From Defluviitaleaceae bacterium (GTDB lineage: Bacteria; Bacillota; Clostridia; Lachnospirales; WQUN01), in assembly GCA_009779835.1 (NCBI GenBank), contig WRBD01000008.1, forward strand, positions 17,151 to 81,150: 64,000 nt of DNA. The letters run 5' to 3'. The position numbers and the translations under genes were made by a program. The notes below the pieces were generated by a model that was not told the DNA's origin, made no database searches, and saw nothing but the letters and a program-made list of their open reading frames with translations. Positions within the stretch are counted from its first letter, which is position 1; each line of letters opens with the position of its first letter. Below, piece by piece: positions 9,718 to 18,979 of this stretch.

Positions 9718-12700
9718 ATGGAATTGACTGATTCCCTATCACCGGTGGCGGATTCGCCGCATTTGGCAAGCAGTTCTGCTTTGCGTGATAATTATGTAAT
9801 AGAAAAACTTATCGGATACGGCGGTTTCGGCGCGACTTACATAGGTTGGGACAAAGCGGGTGACAGACAAGTTGCGATAAGAGAATATTTTCCCGCGGAA
9901 TTTTCAACGCGTGTTCCGGGGCGTTCGGAAATTTCTATTTTCAACGATTCAAAAAAACAAAAACAATTTCACGACGGGCTTGTAAAATTTCTTGAAGAAG
10001 CAAAACAAATTTCAAAACTTCAAGGTGAAGACGGCATTATTAATATATACGACTCCTTTGAGGCAAACAACACGGCTTATATTATTATGGAGTACCTTGA
10101 CGGAAATTTACTTTCCGAGATTCAAGGCGGCGATAATAAGCACAACAGATACAATGCTACTGTAGCAATTGATTTTGTAATGCCTATTATAAAATCGCTT
10201 AAAACTTTACACGATGCCGGTATATATCACTTAGATATCGCGCCGAATAATATTTTTATGACAAGCAAAGGCAAAACTAAACTTATCGACTTTTCGGCGT
10301 ACCGCCATGTAACAACATCGTACACCCGCAGTTTATCCGTTATTGTAAAGCCGGGGTTTTCGCCGGAAGAACTTTACCGCAGCAGCGGCGACCTTGGTGC
10401 GCACACAGATGTTTACGCAATAGGCGCGGTTTTATATCGTTTACTTACGGGGGTAGTTCCGCCCGATGCAATGTCGCGCAGAATGAATCTTGAAAACGGT
10501 AGAAAAGACCCGCTCAAATCTATTAGAAATTTCAATTCAAAAGTTTCTAAAAGCCAAGAAAACGCAATTATGAACGCGCTGAATGTTCAAATAAAAGACC
10601 GCACACCGGATGTTTCAACCTTTGCAGACGAGCTAACATCCGACAACGCAAAACGGCGCGGGCAAAAGGTAGGATTTCTTGATATCGGAAAATGGTCGGG
10701 TAAGGCGAAAGCTATTGTCGGAACAGGCGCGGCGGCGATTATAACTGTTGTCGTACTTATTTTAATCGGAGTTTTCGCTCCACCGGAATTTGAAATACCG
10801 GAAGGTATGGTTGCTGTCCCCAATGTTGTAAATGAATCGCGAGCTTCGGCGGAAGCGTTACTTGAAGCTGAAAATCTTTTGCCTTTTATTGTCGGCAGGG
10901 AGTTTTCGCAAATTATACCCCCGGGCTTTGTTTTATTGCAGGATGTATCAGCGGGAACCTTTGTTCCTGTTCTTACAAGAGTTTCGCTGACAATCAGTTA
11001 TGGGGCTGAAATGGTTCTTCTTCCTTTTGTAGTTGGTTTTTCGGCGGACGAAGCACAGGAGGAATTGGAATCCGTTGGCTTCAGCGTAAGACGAATATAC
11101 GAATATAGCCGCTTTATTGTAGAAGGTGCTGTTATAAGGACAAACTTTGATGATGCCAACTCTGCCGTACTTGGCGCAACCGTAAGGCTTTATATTTCAA
11201 GAGGCCCCGACCCGGAATCTGACGAACCGTATTTATCTGACGTTCCGAATATCGAGGGCTTGACGCTTGAAGATGCTATAAGGATTTCAAATGAAGCGGG
11301 TTTTGCTGTGGAAGTAATTCACCGCCGCTACGGAACAGAACCAAGATACGAAGTTATCTCCCAGTCTTTGAATGCCGGTACCCGCACAATGACTGATAAC
11401 ATAATGGGGCTTGTTATTTCTTTGGGTGAAAGAGTGGCTCTTTTACCCGACTTGCAGGCAAGAACATTGGAAGACGCGCAAAGGGTTCTTAATAACGCGG
11501 GCTTTAACACTAATGTTACAACGGCGCACAGCGAAACAGTAGCAAGAGGGCTTATAATTTCTCAAAGCCCGGCACCGGGTACATTACTATACGGTACTGC
11601 TGTTTCAATAGTGGTTTCTGCGGGAGGATTACCGTTTGCCGCGCCAAATGTTACCGGATTATCGGAAGACGTCGCCAGAAGTGCGCTTAATACAGAGGGC
11701 TTGATGGTTTCAATCAGCTATGAACCCGGAAATCCGGAAGGCAATGTTATCAGACAGTCGCCAGATTCCGGCTCTCAGGTTGTCAGAGGCGATACGATAT
11801 ATCTTGTTGTCACCAATAATCGTCCCGTTAATGTTCCGAATGTTGAAGGAATGACACGTGAAGCCGCGGAAAACGCGTTAAGAAACGCAGGTTTAAGGTC
11901 AAGCGCTTTTGAAAATTTCCATGAAACAGTTGCCGTAGGGCATGTAATTTCATTCTCGCCAAGCGGAACGCAGCCGGAAACCACAATTATTAACCTTATG
12001 ATAAGCGCGGGGCGTGAACCGGTTCCTGTTCCCACGGGATTAACGGGAATGGAAAAAGTTGAGGCAGAACGCCGAATTTTTGCCGCTAACTTACGCTCCG
12101 TTGTAACAGAGGAACATCACGATACCATTGCGGCAGGAATTGTTATATCCCAAAACCCCGCGTCCGGTATGCTTTTCCGGAACGACCCCGTAAGTATTGT
12201 TATTTCGCTGGGTGCGGAAGAAGTATCCGTACCGAACGTCGTAGGGCAAACACAATCCGCCGCGCAAAATACGCTTCAAGCGCAACGCTTCCATATGGAA
12301 GTTGTTGACGAGCAGTTCAGTAACGCAACACCTCCTGTCCCTGCGGGCAACGTAATGCTGCAAACCCCAAACGCGGGGCAGATTCTAACAAGAGGCGGAA
12401 CCGTAAGAGTTACTTTAAGTCTTGGACCGGTTCCAAATCACCGAATCACCTATGACCGAAACGATGGCACGGGTACAATGCAGCCGGTTTATGTAAGAAA
12501 CGGATTACACCATTTCGCAAGCCAAAATCAATTCACCCGCGCAAATTTTGTATTTGAAAGCTGGAATACCCAAGCTAACGGACAAGGCACAAGATATGAC
12601 GCGGGTCAAAGAATAAACAATATAGAAGCGCCTATAACTCTTTACGCGCAATGGGAACGTGATTTCATAGTAACTTATCACTCGAATGACGGAACAGGCA

Positions 12701-14289
12701 ACGCACCGACAGTTCCGCCGATTAAACCGGGGCAAAGTCACATTGTTATTCATAATCCTTTCAACCGCGCCAATTACACATTCACAAACTGGAATACGCA
12801 AGCAAACGGCAACGGGACTTCTTATTCGCCCGGTGACCCTATCTTAAATATTCGCGCGGATATTAATTTATTTGCGCAGTGGGTTCCCGCCACTGTTCCT
12901 GTAATAAATATCAACATGTATTACTCGCCTCAAAATCCCGTTGCGGGAACGCCGATTGTACTTTCGGGTGTGGTTTCTCCTTCAAATGCCACTCACCAAA
13001 CCATTGTTTGGAGTGTTTTCAACCAGGGAACCACAGGCGCGACAATCAATGGAAATACTTTAAATACCACAGCCGCCGGAACCGTTACCGTGCAAGCGAC
13101 AATTGTAAACGGTATTTCTGTTGTACCGCCGCAAAATTATACGAAAGATTTCTCAATTGATATAACAGTTGCTTCTGTTGCTCCGATAATAACAAGCGGC
13201 AACAGTACGTCTATACAACACGGCGTTGGCGGAATTTTTAATGTGATTGCGACGGGTGTGCCGCAACAAATTACTTTCTCGCTGTCCAACGCACCCTCGG
13301 GCGTTACTATTGACGGCAACAGCGGCGTTATGACCATTGCGGCGGCGACGGCGGGCGGTACGCATAGTTTTTTGATAACCGCAAGCAATGCGGCGGGTAA
13401 TTCAACGCCGCAAAATTTTACTCTTATAATTACTATGAACCCGCCGACAATCACAAGTGCAAACAATACGTCTGTGCAACACGGCGCAGGCGGCACATTT
13501 AATGTAACCGCTACAGGTACAACGCCAATCACATTCTCATTATCCGGCGAACCCTCGGGCATTTCAATCAACAACTCGGGTGCTATTAACATCTCGACAG
13601 CGGTTGCGGCAGGGACGCATAATTTTACAATCACGGCAAGTAATGATGCAGGCAATGTACAACAATCCTTCTCGCTTACCGTCACGGGGTCGGCACCCGC
13701 ATTTACAAGCGCCAACAGCACAAGTGTTCCTTATGGCACAGGCGGAGCATTCTCTGTAACAGCCGGCGGTACAATGCCAATTATTTTCGCGCTGTCCGGC
13801 GCACCCGCAGGTGTTGCAATTGATAATAACGGTAATTTGAGCATCGCGGCATCAGTTCCACCGGGTAGTCACTCCTTTACAATAACAGCCACAAATGCCG
13901 TGGGTAACACACAGCAAGGCTTTACACTTACGGTTCAGCCCCCGGCACACGTTCCAGCAATAGGTGTCACGCTGACAATTACACCTCCAACCGATTATGG
14001 TCTGCCGTTCCCGCACATTCCTCCGGCCTCGGGTGGCACGCAAATTCTTAGAAGCGTACAGTATACCTTGTCAGGAGTGGTAGCTCCTGAAAACGCCACA
14101 AATACCGCCATAACATGGAGTATTCAAAACGCGGGAACAACCGGCGCGACAATCACCGGTGTAAACGGGAATATTATTAACACCACCGGAACAGGTGCAG
14201 TTACCGTAAGAGCAACCATAGTAGGCGGCGGCGCAACGGCAACAGCAAACTTTACGCAAGATTTCGTGTTTGCCGTGGTTGATGAATAG
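9718..14289 (+). CDS. PASTA-repeat kinase-like protein with degenerate catalytic motifs and long adhesin-type ectodomain
   Basis: The 1523-residue protein begins with a kinase fold (about 25-320): glycine loop GYGGFGATY, but the catalytic Lys is R55 (VAIR), HRD is HLD (171-173) and DFG is DFS (191-193). D173 and N178 remain. It is probably a pseudokinase or a very weak kinase. A membrane helix follows at about 342-365, then eight PASTA repeats (about 365-905), two InlB-type repeats ending in LYAQW and LFAQW, a Big2-like domain, three Ig-like repeats (each opening ITS/FTS-N-TS, with a TITASN strand) and a second Big2-like domain. PASTA repeats bind muropeptides or lipid II, so it should sense or grip the cell wall. 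GGAGG precedes the ATG. It closes the cluster and shares the kinase style of its neighbour. Confidence 0.85.
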   Translation: MELTDSLSPVADSPHLASSSALRDNYVIEKLIGYGGFGATYIGWDKAGDRQVAIREYFPAEFSTRVPGRSEISIFNDSKKQKQFHDGLVKFLEEAKQISKLQGEDGIINIYDSFEANNTAYIIMEYLDGNLLSEIQGGDNKHNRYNATVAIDFVMPIIKSLKTLHDAGIYHLDIAPNNIFMTSKGKTKLIDFSAYRHVTTSYTRSLSVIVKPGFSPEELYRSSGDLGAHTDVYAIGAVLYRLLTGVVPPDAMSRRMNLENGRKDPLKSIRNFNSKVSKSQENAIMNALNVQIKDRTPDVSTFADELTSDNAKRRGQKVGFLDIGKWSGKAKAIVGTGAAAIITVVVLILIGVFAPPEFEIPEGMVAVPNVVNESRASAEALLEAENLLPFIVGREFSQIIPPGFVLLQDVSAGTFVPVLTRVSLTISYGAEMVLLPFVVGFSADEAQEELESVGFSVRRIYEYSRFIVEGAVIRTNFDDANSAVLGATVRLYISRGPDPESDEPYLSDVPNIEGLTLEDAIRISNEAGFAVEVIHRRYGTEPRYEVISQSLNAGTRTMTDNIMGLVISLGERVALLPDLQARTLEDAQRVLNNAGFNTNVTTAHSETVARGLIISQSPAPGTLLYGTAVSIVVSAGGLPFAAPNVTGLSEDVARSALNTEGLMVSISYEPGNPEGNVIRQSPDSGSQVVRGDTIYLVVTNNRPVNVPNVEGMTREAAENALRNAGLRSSAFENFHETVAVGHVISFSPSGTQPETTIINLMISAGREPVPVPTGLTGMEKVEAERRIFAANLRSVVTEEHHDTIAAGIVISQNPASGMLFRNDPVSIVISLGAEEVSVPNVVGQTQSAAQNTLQAQRFHMEVVDEQFSNATPPVPAGNVMLQTPNAGQILTRGGTVRVTLSLGPVPNHRITYDRNDGTGTMQPVYVRNGLHHFASQNQFTRANFVFESWNTQANGQGTRYDAGQRINNIEAPITLYAQWERDFIVTYHSNDGTGNAPTVPPIKPGQSHIVIHNPFNRANYTFTNWNTQANGNGTSYSPGDPILNIRADINLFAQWVPATVPVININMYYSPQNPVAGTPIVLSGVVSPSNATHQTIVWSVFNQGTTGATINGNTLNTTAAGTVTVQATIVNGISVVPPQNYTKDFSIDITVASVAPIITSGNSTSIQHGVGGIFNVIATGVPQQITFSLSNAPSGVTIDGNSGVMTIAAATAGGTHSFLITASNAAGNSTPQNFTLIITMNPPTITSANNTSVQHGAGGTFNVTATGTTPITFSLSGEPSGISINNSGAINISTAVAAGTHNFTITASNDAGNVQQSFSLTVTGSAPAFTSANSTSVPYGTGGAFSVTAGGTMPIIFALSGAPAGVAIDNNGNLSIAASVPPGSHSFTITATNAVGNTQQGFTLTVQPPAHVPAIGVTLTITPPTDYGLPFPHIPPASGGTQILRSVQYTLSGVVAPENATNTAITWSIQNAGTTGATITGVNGNIINTTGTGAVTVRATIVGGGATATANFTQDFVFAVVDE

Positions 14290-14345
14290 AATTGTGGCAA
14301 TCAATGCAATTGAATAATATGAAGTTGGAAAACATCTCCTCGAAA

Positions 14346-14381
14346 CTGCCTGCTCGAAATTATATAGCAGGCAGTTTTTTT
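14346..14381 (+). terminator. Intrinsic terminator of the GTPase-kinase cluster
   Basis: A perfect 9-bp stem (CTGCCTGCT at 14346-14354 with AGCAGGCAG at 14366-14374) has an 11-base loop and is followed directly by seven T residues. It lies about 57 bases after the last gene of the cluster and faces the convergent ahcY gene. Confidence 0.9.
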
Positions 14382-14427
14382 ATAGGTTTTACTTGCTGTT
14401 AGTGCGGTTAGTCTGTAAAATTTTTAT

Positions 14428-15672
14428 TTATTCCCCCGTACCATTCCAGTAGGCTTCTTGCTCAGGGGTAAGAACATCAAGACCGAGGTTCATTGCCTTT
14501 GATTTCATCAGTGCGATTTGGCGGTCTACGTCAACGGGGATTTTATAAAGGGCAGGTTTTAGATTTTTACCCTTTTGTGCTATGTGTAGCGCGCCCATTG
14601 CTTGCAAGGCGAAGGACATATCCATAATATCGGCGGGGTGACCGTTGCCCGCTACAATATTTACCAGTTTACCATCTGCAAGTACGTTTAGAATGCGGCC
14701 GTCTTTAAGATGGTAGCCGTCTATAAAGGGGCGGCGTTCTTCTACCTTTGTGGACATGGCAAGAAGGTCGGGCTTGGAAAATTCTACGTCGAAATGACCG
14801 GCGTTCGCAAGAAATGCGTTGTGGCGCATTACTTCGTAGTGACGGGCGGTTATTACGTCTTTGTTTCCTGTTACGGTTACAAAAAATTCGCCTATTCTTG
14901 CGGCATCGTCCATTTTCATTACGCGGAAACCGTCCATTACCGCTTCCATTGCGCGCCACGGGTTGATTTCTGTGACGATTACACGCGCGCCAAGACCTTT
15001 TGCCCGCATTGCAACGCCTTTTCCGCAAAAACCGTATCCCGCGACTACTACATCGCGCCCGGTCAGCATTACGTTTGTTGTATACATAATAGAATCCCAA
15101 ACGGATTGCCCTGTGCCGTGAACATTATCAAAGAGATGCTTCGAGTCCGCGTCGTTTACCGCCATCATCGGGAATTTTAAAGTGCCTTCGCGTTCGCGGG
15201 CCTTTAAGCGATTTATACCTGTGGTTGTTTCTTCGCAGCCACCGATAAGATTTTCGCCGTACGCGGCGCATTCACCGTGAAGAAGGCTTATGAAATCGCC
15301 GCCGTCGTCAATGATAATGTGCGGCTTAAATTCGAGCGTTTTTTTCAGATGTTCCCAATATTCCTCTTCGGTTGCGTTGTACCACGCATAAACCTTGTGT
15401 CCTTGCGACGCAAGACCCGCGCAAACATCGTCCTTTGTTGAAAGTGTGTTTGAGCCGGTGGTGGCAACATCCGCGCCGCCCGCCGCAAGAACCTGCGATA
15501 AATACGCCGTTTTTGCTTCAAGATGAACGCACACGGAAATTCTCATTCCCGCAAAGGGCTTGTCTTTTTTAAATTGTTCTTCAATTTGCCTTAGAACGGG
15601 CATATATTCTTTTACCCACTCGATTTTTTTTATTCCCGCTTCCGCCAAAGATGGGTCACGTATAATGCTCAT
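14428..15672 (-). CDS. ahcY: Adenosylhomocysteinase
   Basis: This enzyme hydrolyses S-adenosylhomocysteine to adenosine and homocysteine with bound NAD, clearing the product inhibitor of methyltransferases. The 414-residue length suits the shorter bacterial form. Family signatures are the N-terminal VHLEAKTA segment, DDGGDF, the NNVHGTGQS-like region (here DNVHGTGQSVWD) and the NAD-binding glycine motif GYGFCGKG. The start ATG at 15672 has a purine-rich site (GGGAGG) upstream. It follows htrA on the same strand after 32 bases, so the two may share a transcript although their functions are unrelated. Confidence 0.96.
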   Translation of the reverse strand: MSIIRDPSLAEAGIKKIEWVKEYMPVLRQIEEQFKKDKPFAGMRISVCVHLEAKTAYLSQVLAAGGADVATTGSNTLSTKDDVCAGLASQGHKVYAWYNATEEEYWEHLKKTLEFKPHIIIDDGGDFISLLHGECAAYGENLIGGCEETTTGINRLKAREREGTLKFPMMAVNDADSKHLFDNVHGTGQSVWDSIMYTTNVMLTGRDVVVAGYGFCGKGVAMRAKGLGARVIVTEINPWRAMEAVMDGFRVMKMDDAARIGEFFVTVTGNKDVITARHYEVMRHNAFLANAGHFDVEFSKPDLLAMSTKVEERRPFIDGYHLKDGRILNVLADGKLVNIVAGNGHPADIMDMSFALQAMGALHIAQKGKNLKPALYKIPVDVDRQIALMKSKAMNLGLDVLTPEQEAYWNGTGE

Positions 15673-15704
15673 TTCACAATTCCTCCCAAGATTTTTCTTT
15701 CATA

Positions 15705-16853
15705 TTAATGCATTCGCGCACCAAGCACAACCGAAATTTCCATTTGTTCGCCGTCGCGATAAATTCTTAGAACGGCTGTGTCGCCAGGGCGCGATATTTC
15801 CAGCGCGGCTTGAAGGTCTTCCGTACTTGATATGCGGCGGCCATTGAATTGAATGATTAGGTCGCCGCGAATTATGCCGGCTTCTTCGGCAGGCGAGTCG
15901 TCTATGACCCTGCGTACAAGAACGCCCGTTGACGGCAGATTAAACAGACTCCGGATAAATTCCGAAATATCCTCGGGATCGATGCCAAGCCACGTCCTGC
16001 GAACAGAACCGGTTTCCATGATATCCATAAGAAGCGGGAGCACGTTATTAATCGGAAGCGCGTAGCCCATCCCCTCGATGTCCGAGCCGATTAACTTTGC
16101 GGTTACAATGCCGATTACCTCGCCGTTTTGATTCACCAGAGGGCCGCCGCTGTTTCCGCGGTTTACCGCCGCGTCGGTTTGCAGAACGTCCAATATAAGA
16201 CGGTCGCGCCTGTCGGGAATTTCTATGTTTAGCGACAACGCACTTATTATTCCGCGTGTTACCGTTTTCCCTTCACCCATCGCGTTTCCTATTGCGATTA
16301 CAGAATCGCCCATTCGCAGCACGTCGGAGTCCCCAAGCCGGGCTATCGCGAAAGGTACATCTATTTCTTCCATTTCTGCACGCGATGCCGCAATCACTGC
16401 CACGTCGGAGCTTCTGTCGTGACCGACTACACTCGCTGCAACTTGTGCGGTATCGTCAATAGAAATTAAAATCGAATTCGTATTTTCTATTACATGATTG
16501 TTTGTTGCAATATATATAAAATCTTCGTCTTCCGCGAAAATAAATCCGCTGCCTGAACCGGGTACGTCGCGTCGTGAATGCCCCATAGGTCCGGTCACGT
16601 GTATACTTACGACCGCGGCTTTTGCTTCGGGAATTATTTCAACGAAGCTTGGCTCTTGCGTGTCAACGGGAACAACAAGCGGATTAACCCGCACCGTTGT
16701 AATTGAGGTTTCGGCAGGTTCCGATGTGTCTGAAGAAATTTCCATCTGTGGCAGAAAATGCATTGCAATAGAGCTTCCCGCGCCAATCCCAAGTCCCAAC
16801 GCCGCTCCCCCTAAGCAAAATGCAAAAATAAATAAAATTATTTTTTTTCCCAT
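15705..16853 (-). CDS. HtrA/DegP-family membrane-anchored serine protease
   Basis: The 382-residue protein has one N-terminal membrane anchor (about 5-30), a low-complexity linker, a trypsin-like domain and a single PDZ domain (about 285-375). The catalytic triad is visible as H120 in TNNHVI, D150 in SSDVAVI and S235 in NRGNSGGPL. HtrA proteases degrade or refold damaged exported proteins at the outer face of the membrane, and the PDZ domain recognises exposed C-termini. A GGGAGG site lies nine bases before the ATG. A TATAAT hexamer on the minus strand at 16883-16888 is a plausible -10 element. One PDZ domain matches Gram-positive HtrA proteins. Confidence 0.92.
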   Translation of the reverse strand: MGKKIILFIFAFCLGGAALGLGIGAGSSIAMHFLPQMEISSDTSEPAETSITTVRVNPLVVPVDTQEPSFVEIIPEAKAAVVSIHVTGPMGHSRRDVPGSGSGFIFAEDEDFIYIATNNHVIENTNSILISIDDTAQVAASVVGHDRSSDVAVIAASRAEMEEIDVPFAIARLGDSDVLRMGDSVIAIGNAMGEGKTVTRGIISALSLNIEIPDRRDRLILDVLQTDAAVNRGNSGGPLVNQNGEVIGIVTAKLIGSDIEGMGYALPINNVLPLLMDIMETGSVRRTWLGIDPEDISEFIRSLFNLPSTGVLVRRVIDDSPAEEAGIIRGDLIIQFNGRRISSTEDLQAALEISRPGDTAVLRIYRDGEQMEISVVLGARMH

Positions 16854-16968
16854 GTAAAAACCTCCCTGTGCGAATTTATTCTATTATACATAGCTTAATT
16901 GAATAAAATATGTACGTATTGTAAATTTTCTGTTATCTTAAATAAGAACAAACATCAGGGAGGAACTT

Positions 16969-18315
16969 ATGAGAAATTATTTTGTAAAACGTGTTGTGAT
17001 TTTTGCGATAATTCTTGCAATGGTTTTTCCGATTTCGATTTCCGCAACAGGAATTGAACGCGTACTAACAGGGAACGGCAACAATAGAATAGATCAAAGA
17101 GTAAACGGGTTTGACTACGAGGCATGGACAGACCATCGCGGCGCGGACGGAATAAGCATGACCATTTATAATGACGGCTCATTTTTCGGCGAGTGGACAC
17201 GAACATACAATACACTTTTCCGCGTAGGCAGAAGATTCCCACGAAACACGCGCATTGACAGTCTCGGCGAGGTTTCTGTTTCGTACAGCGCGCCGGAATT
17301 CAGAACGTCGGGAGGCGCCACTTATCTTGGCCTTTACGGCTGGACGCGCGATCCTCTTATCGAATGGTACATCATGGACAGTTGGATTGACTTCAATGTG
17401 ATGCAAATTGCGGGTACGGACAATGTCGTGCATCACGGCACCGTTACAACGAACGGTCACGTTTACGATATTGTAACGAACTGGAGAATAAATCAGCCCT
17501 CCATTGCGGGAGAAAGAATGTCAACCTTCTTGCAGATTTTCAGCATTCGCCAAAACAGCAGACGCAACAGAACTTCAACCACCCCGTTAAGCGGAACGAT
17601 AGATGTTTCCGCACATTTTGAAGCATGGGAAAAACGCATAGAGCCCCAAACCTTAACAATAGGCGAAAGAACGCACACTGCAAGCTTTATTGCAAGTGCA
17701 GCACTGCACGAAATTATGTTTCTCGTCGAAGGCTTTGGCGGTGAGCAATTCAGCACCGGTAGCGGCAGAGTGGACAAGCTTTGCATCCGCTACGGCAACA
17801 ATTCGGTATGCACCTCATACGGATGTTCCAATTGCACGGGAACTGTTCCGGAACCAACACCATCACCCGAACCAACCTCTGAACCCACACCTGAACCCAC
17901 ACCAACCCCCGCGCCAACTCTCCCGCTCATTCCTACACCAACTCCCGCACCACCAAATACATCACCAACAATGAGATTTGAAGTAGGTTCTCATTCATTC
18001 ACAACCCGCGGAAATAACCAAACCCTTGAAGCCGCGCCGTTTATAGACAACATTAACGGGCGCACAATGGTTCCGCTCCGTGCGGTTGCGGAAGGTCTTG
18101 GCGCGACAATTGACTGGAATGAAACCACAAGAACAATATCCTTCGTGCGAGACGGCGAAATTATCCACCTTACAATAGGCGTTGAATTACCCGTCGGCAT
18201 GGGAACCGCCGAAATTGTAAGCGGCAGAACATTCGTACCCGTTCGTTATGTATCAGAAATTTTTGGTGCGGAAGTCCGCTGGCAATCTGCCACAAGGGCT
18301 GTTTATATTTATTAA
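16969..18315 (+). CDS. Secreted GH11 endo-1,4-beta-xylanase with C-terminal stalk (copper amine oxidase N-like) domain
   Basis: A signal peptide (residues 1-27) leads to a glycoside hydrolase family 11 beta-jelly roll (about 30-275). The opening strands read YEAWTD and SMTIYNDGSFFGEW, close to the family pattern. The nucleophile is E132 in PLIEWYIMDSW, and the acid/base is E254 in FLVEGFGG. A Thr/Pro/Glu linker of about 55 residues follows, then a domain of about 110 residues with the AAPFIDNINGRTMVPLRAV and GRTFVPVRYVSE repeats typical of the copper amine oxidase N-terminal (stalk) fold common in clostridial surface proteins. It should cut the xylan backbone outside the cell. GGGAGG precedes the start. 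A related stalk module sits in the giant subtilase at 38146. Confidence 0.9.
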   Translation: MRNYFVKRVVIFAIILAMVFPISISATGIERVLTGNGNNRIDQRVNGFDYEAWTDHRGADGISMTIYNDGSFFGEWTRTYNTLFRVGRRFPRNTRIDSLGEVSVSYSAPEFRTSGGATYLGLYGWTRDPLIEWYIMDSWIDFNVMQIAGTDNVVHHGTVTTNGHVYDIVTNWRINQPSIAGERMSTFLQIFSIRQNSRRNRTSTTPLSGTIDVSAHFEAWEKRIEPQTLTIGERTHTASFIASAALHEIMFLVEGFGGEQFSTGSGRVDKLCIRYGNNSVCTSYGCSNCTGTVPEPTPSPEPTSEPTPEPTPTPAPTLPLIPTPTPAPPNTSPTMRFEVGSHSFTTRGNNQTLEAAPFIDNINGRTMVPLRAVAEGLGATIDWNETTRTISFVRDGEIIHLTIGVELPVGMGTAEIVSGRTFVPVRYVSEIFGAEVRWQSATRAVYIY

Positions 18316-18336
18316 GTTGTTTTGCCATTTTACGTT

Positions 18337-18380
18337 AAAATCCCCCAACTTTCCGGCTTGGAAAATTTGGGGGATTTTTT
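18337..18380. terminator. Bidirectional intrinsic terminator between xylanase and pyrE
   Basis: The inverted repeat AAATCCCCCAA / TTTGGGGGATTT encloses a 17-base loop and ends in six T residues on the plus strand. On the minus strand the run is TTTTA. It lies between convergent genes and probably stops both transcripts, more strongly for the xylanase. Confidence 0.85.
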
Positions 18381-18403
18381 AATACCCTCCGCTTGTATAG
18401 ATG

Positions 18404-18979
18404 TCAGGTCGTGGAAGTTGTTCTGCTCCCCGGTTTCGTAATGGATATTCCTTGCTTACAAAGCGGGCATTCTTCGGGGGCGTATGAAATAATTTCCATA
18501 GAATACGCGGCAACTGCCTTTGTGTTCAGATCCATTTTACCGCCCGTGCGGTCAACGATTACACTCACTCCAACCAATGTTGCGTCGTAGGTTTTTACCA
18601 GTTCTATAATTTCCCGAATTGTGCCGCCCGTTGTGTAAACGTCTTCGGCGACAACTACGCGAGCGTTTTTCGGAATATCGAAACCGCGCCGAAGGGTCAT
18701 TTTTCCGTTTTCGCGCTCGGCGAAAATGCTATTTGCGGAAAGTGCGCGGGCTACTTCGTAGCCCCAAACTATTCCGCCAATTGCCGGTGCAATCACGATG
18801 TCAACTTGTTCATCTGCGAAATCTTCCGCGACTTTTTTTGCAAGTTCTTCCGTGTGTTCCGGATATTGCAGAACTTTTGCGCACTGCATATATTGCGCAC
18901 CGTGTCTGCCCGATGTGTAAAGAAAATGCCCGTCAAGAAGCGCGTCAGCTTTTTGTAAAATTTTTTCAACTCTGTTCAT
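18404..18979 (-). CDS. pyrE: Orotate phosphoribosyltransferase
   Basis: PyrE joins orotate and PRPP to give orotidine 5'-monophosphate. The 191-residue protein shows the orotate/PRPP signature VVVAEDVYTTGGTIREI, the substrate loop segment YTSGRHGAQY and the VIAPAIGG strand. Its ATG overlaps the pyrD stop by four bases, indicating translational coupling. It is the last gene of the pyr operon and ends shortly before the shared terminator. Confidence 0.96.
   Translation of the reverse strand: MNRVEKILQKADALLDGHFLYTSGRHGAQYMQCAKVLQYPEHTEELAKKVAEDFADEQVDIVIAPAIGGIVWGYEVARALSANSIFAERENGKMTLRRGFDIPKNARVVVAEDVYTTGGTIREIIELVKTYDATLVGVSVIVDRTGGKMDLNTKAVAAYSMEIISYAPEECPLCKQGISITKPGSRTTSTT

Noticed and set aside
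13137..13721. 194-residue minus-strand ORF inside the PASTA/Ig protein
   Set aside because: Antisense to three Ig-like repeats; the repeated Val/Ala/Pro sequence mirrors the repeats and no ribosome site supports it.
14710..15180. 156-residue plus-strand ORF across ahcY
   Set aside because: It lies opposite a strongly conserved enzyme and has the odd composition of an antisense frame.
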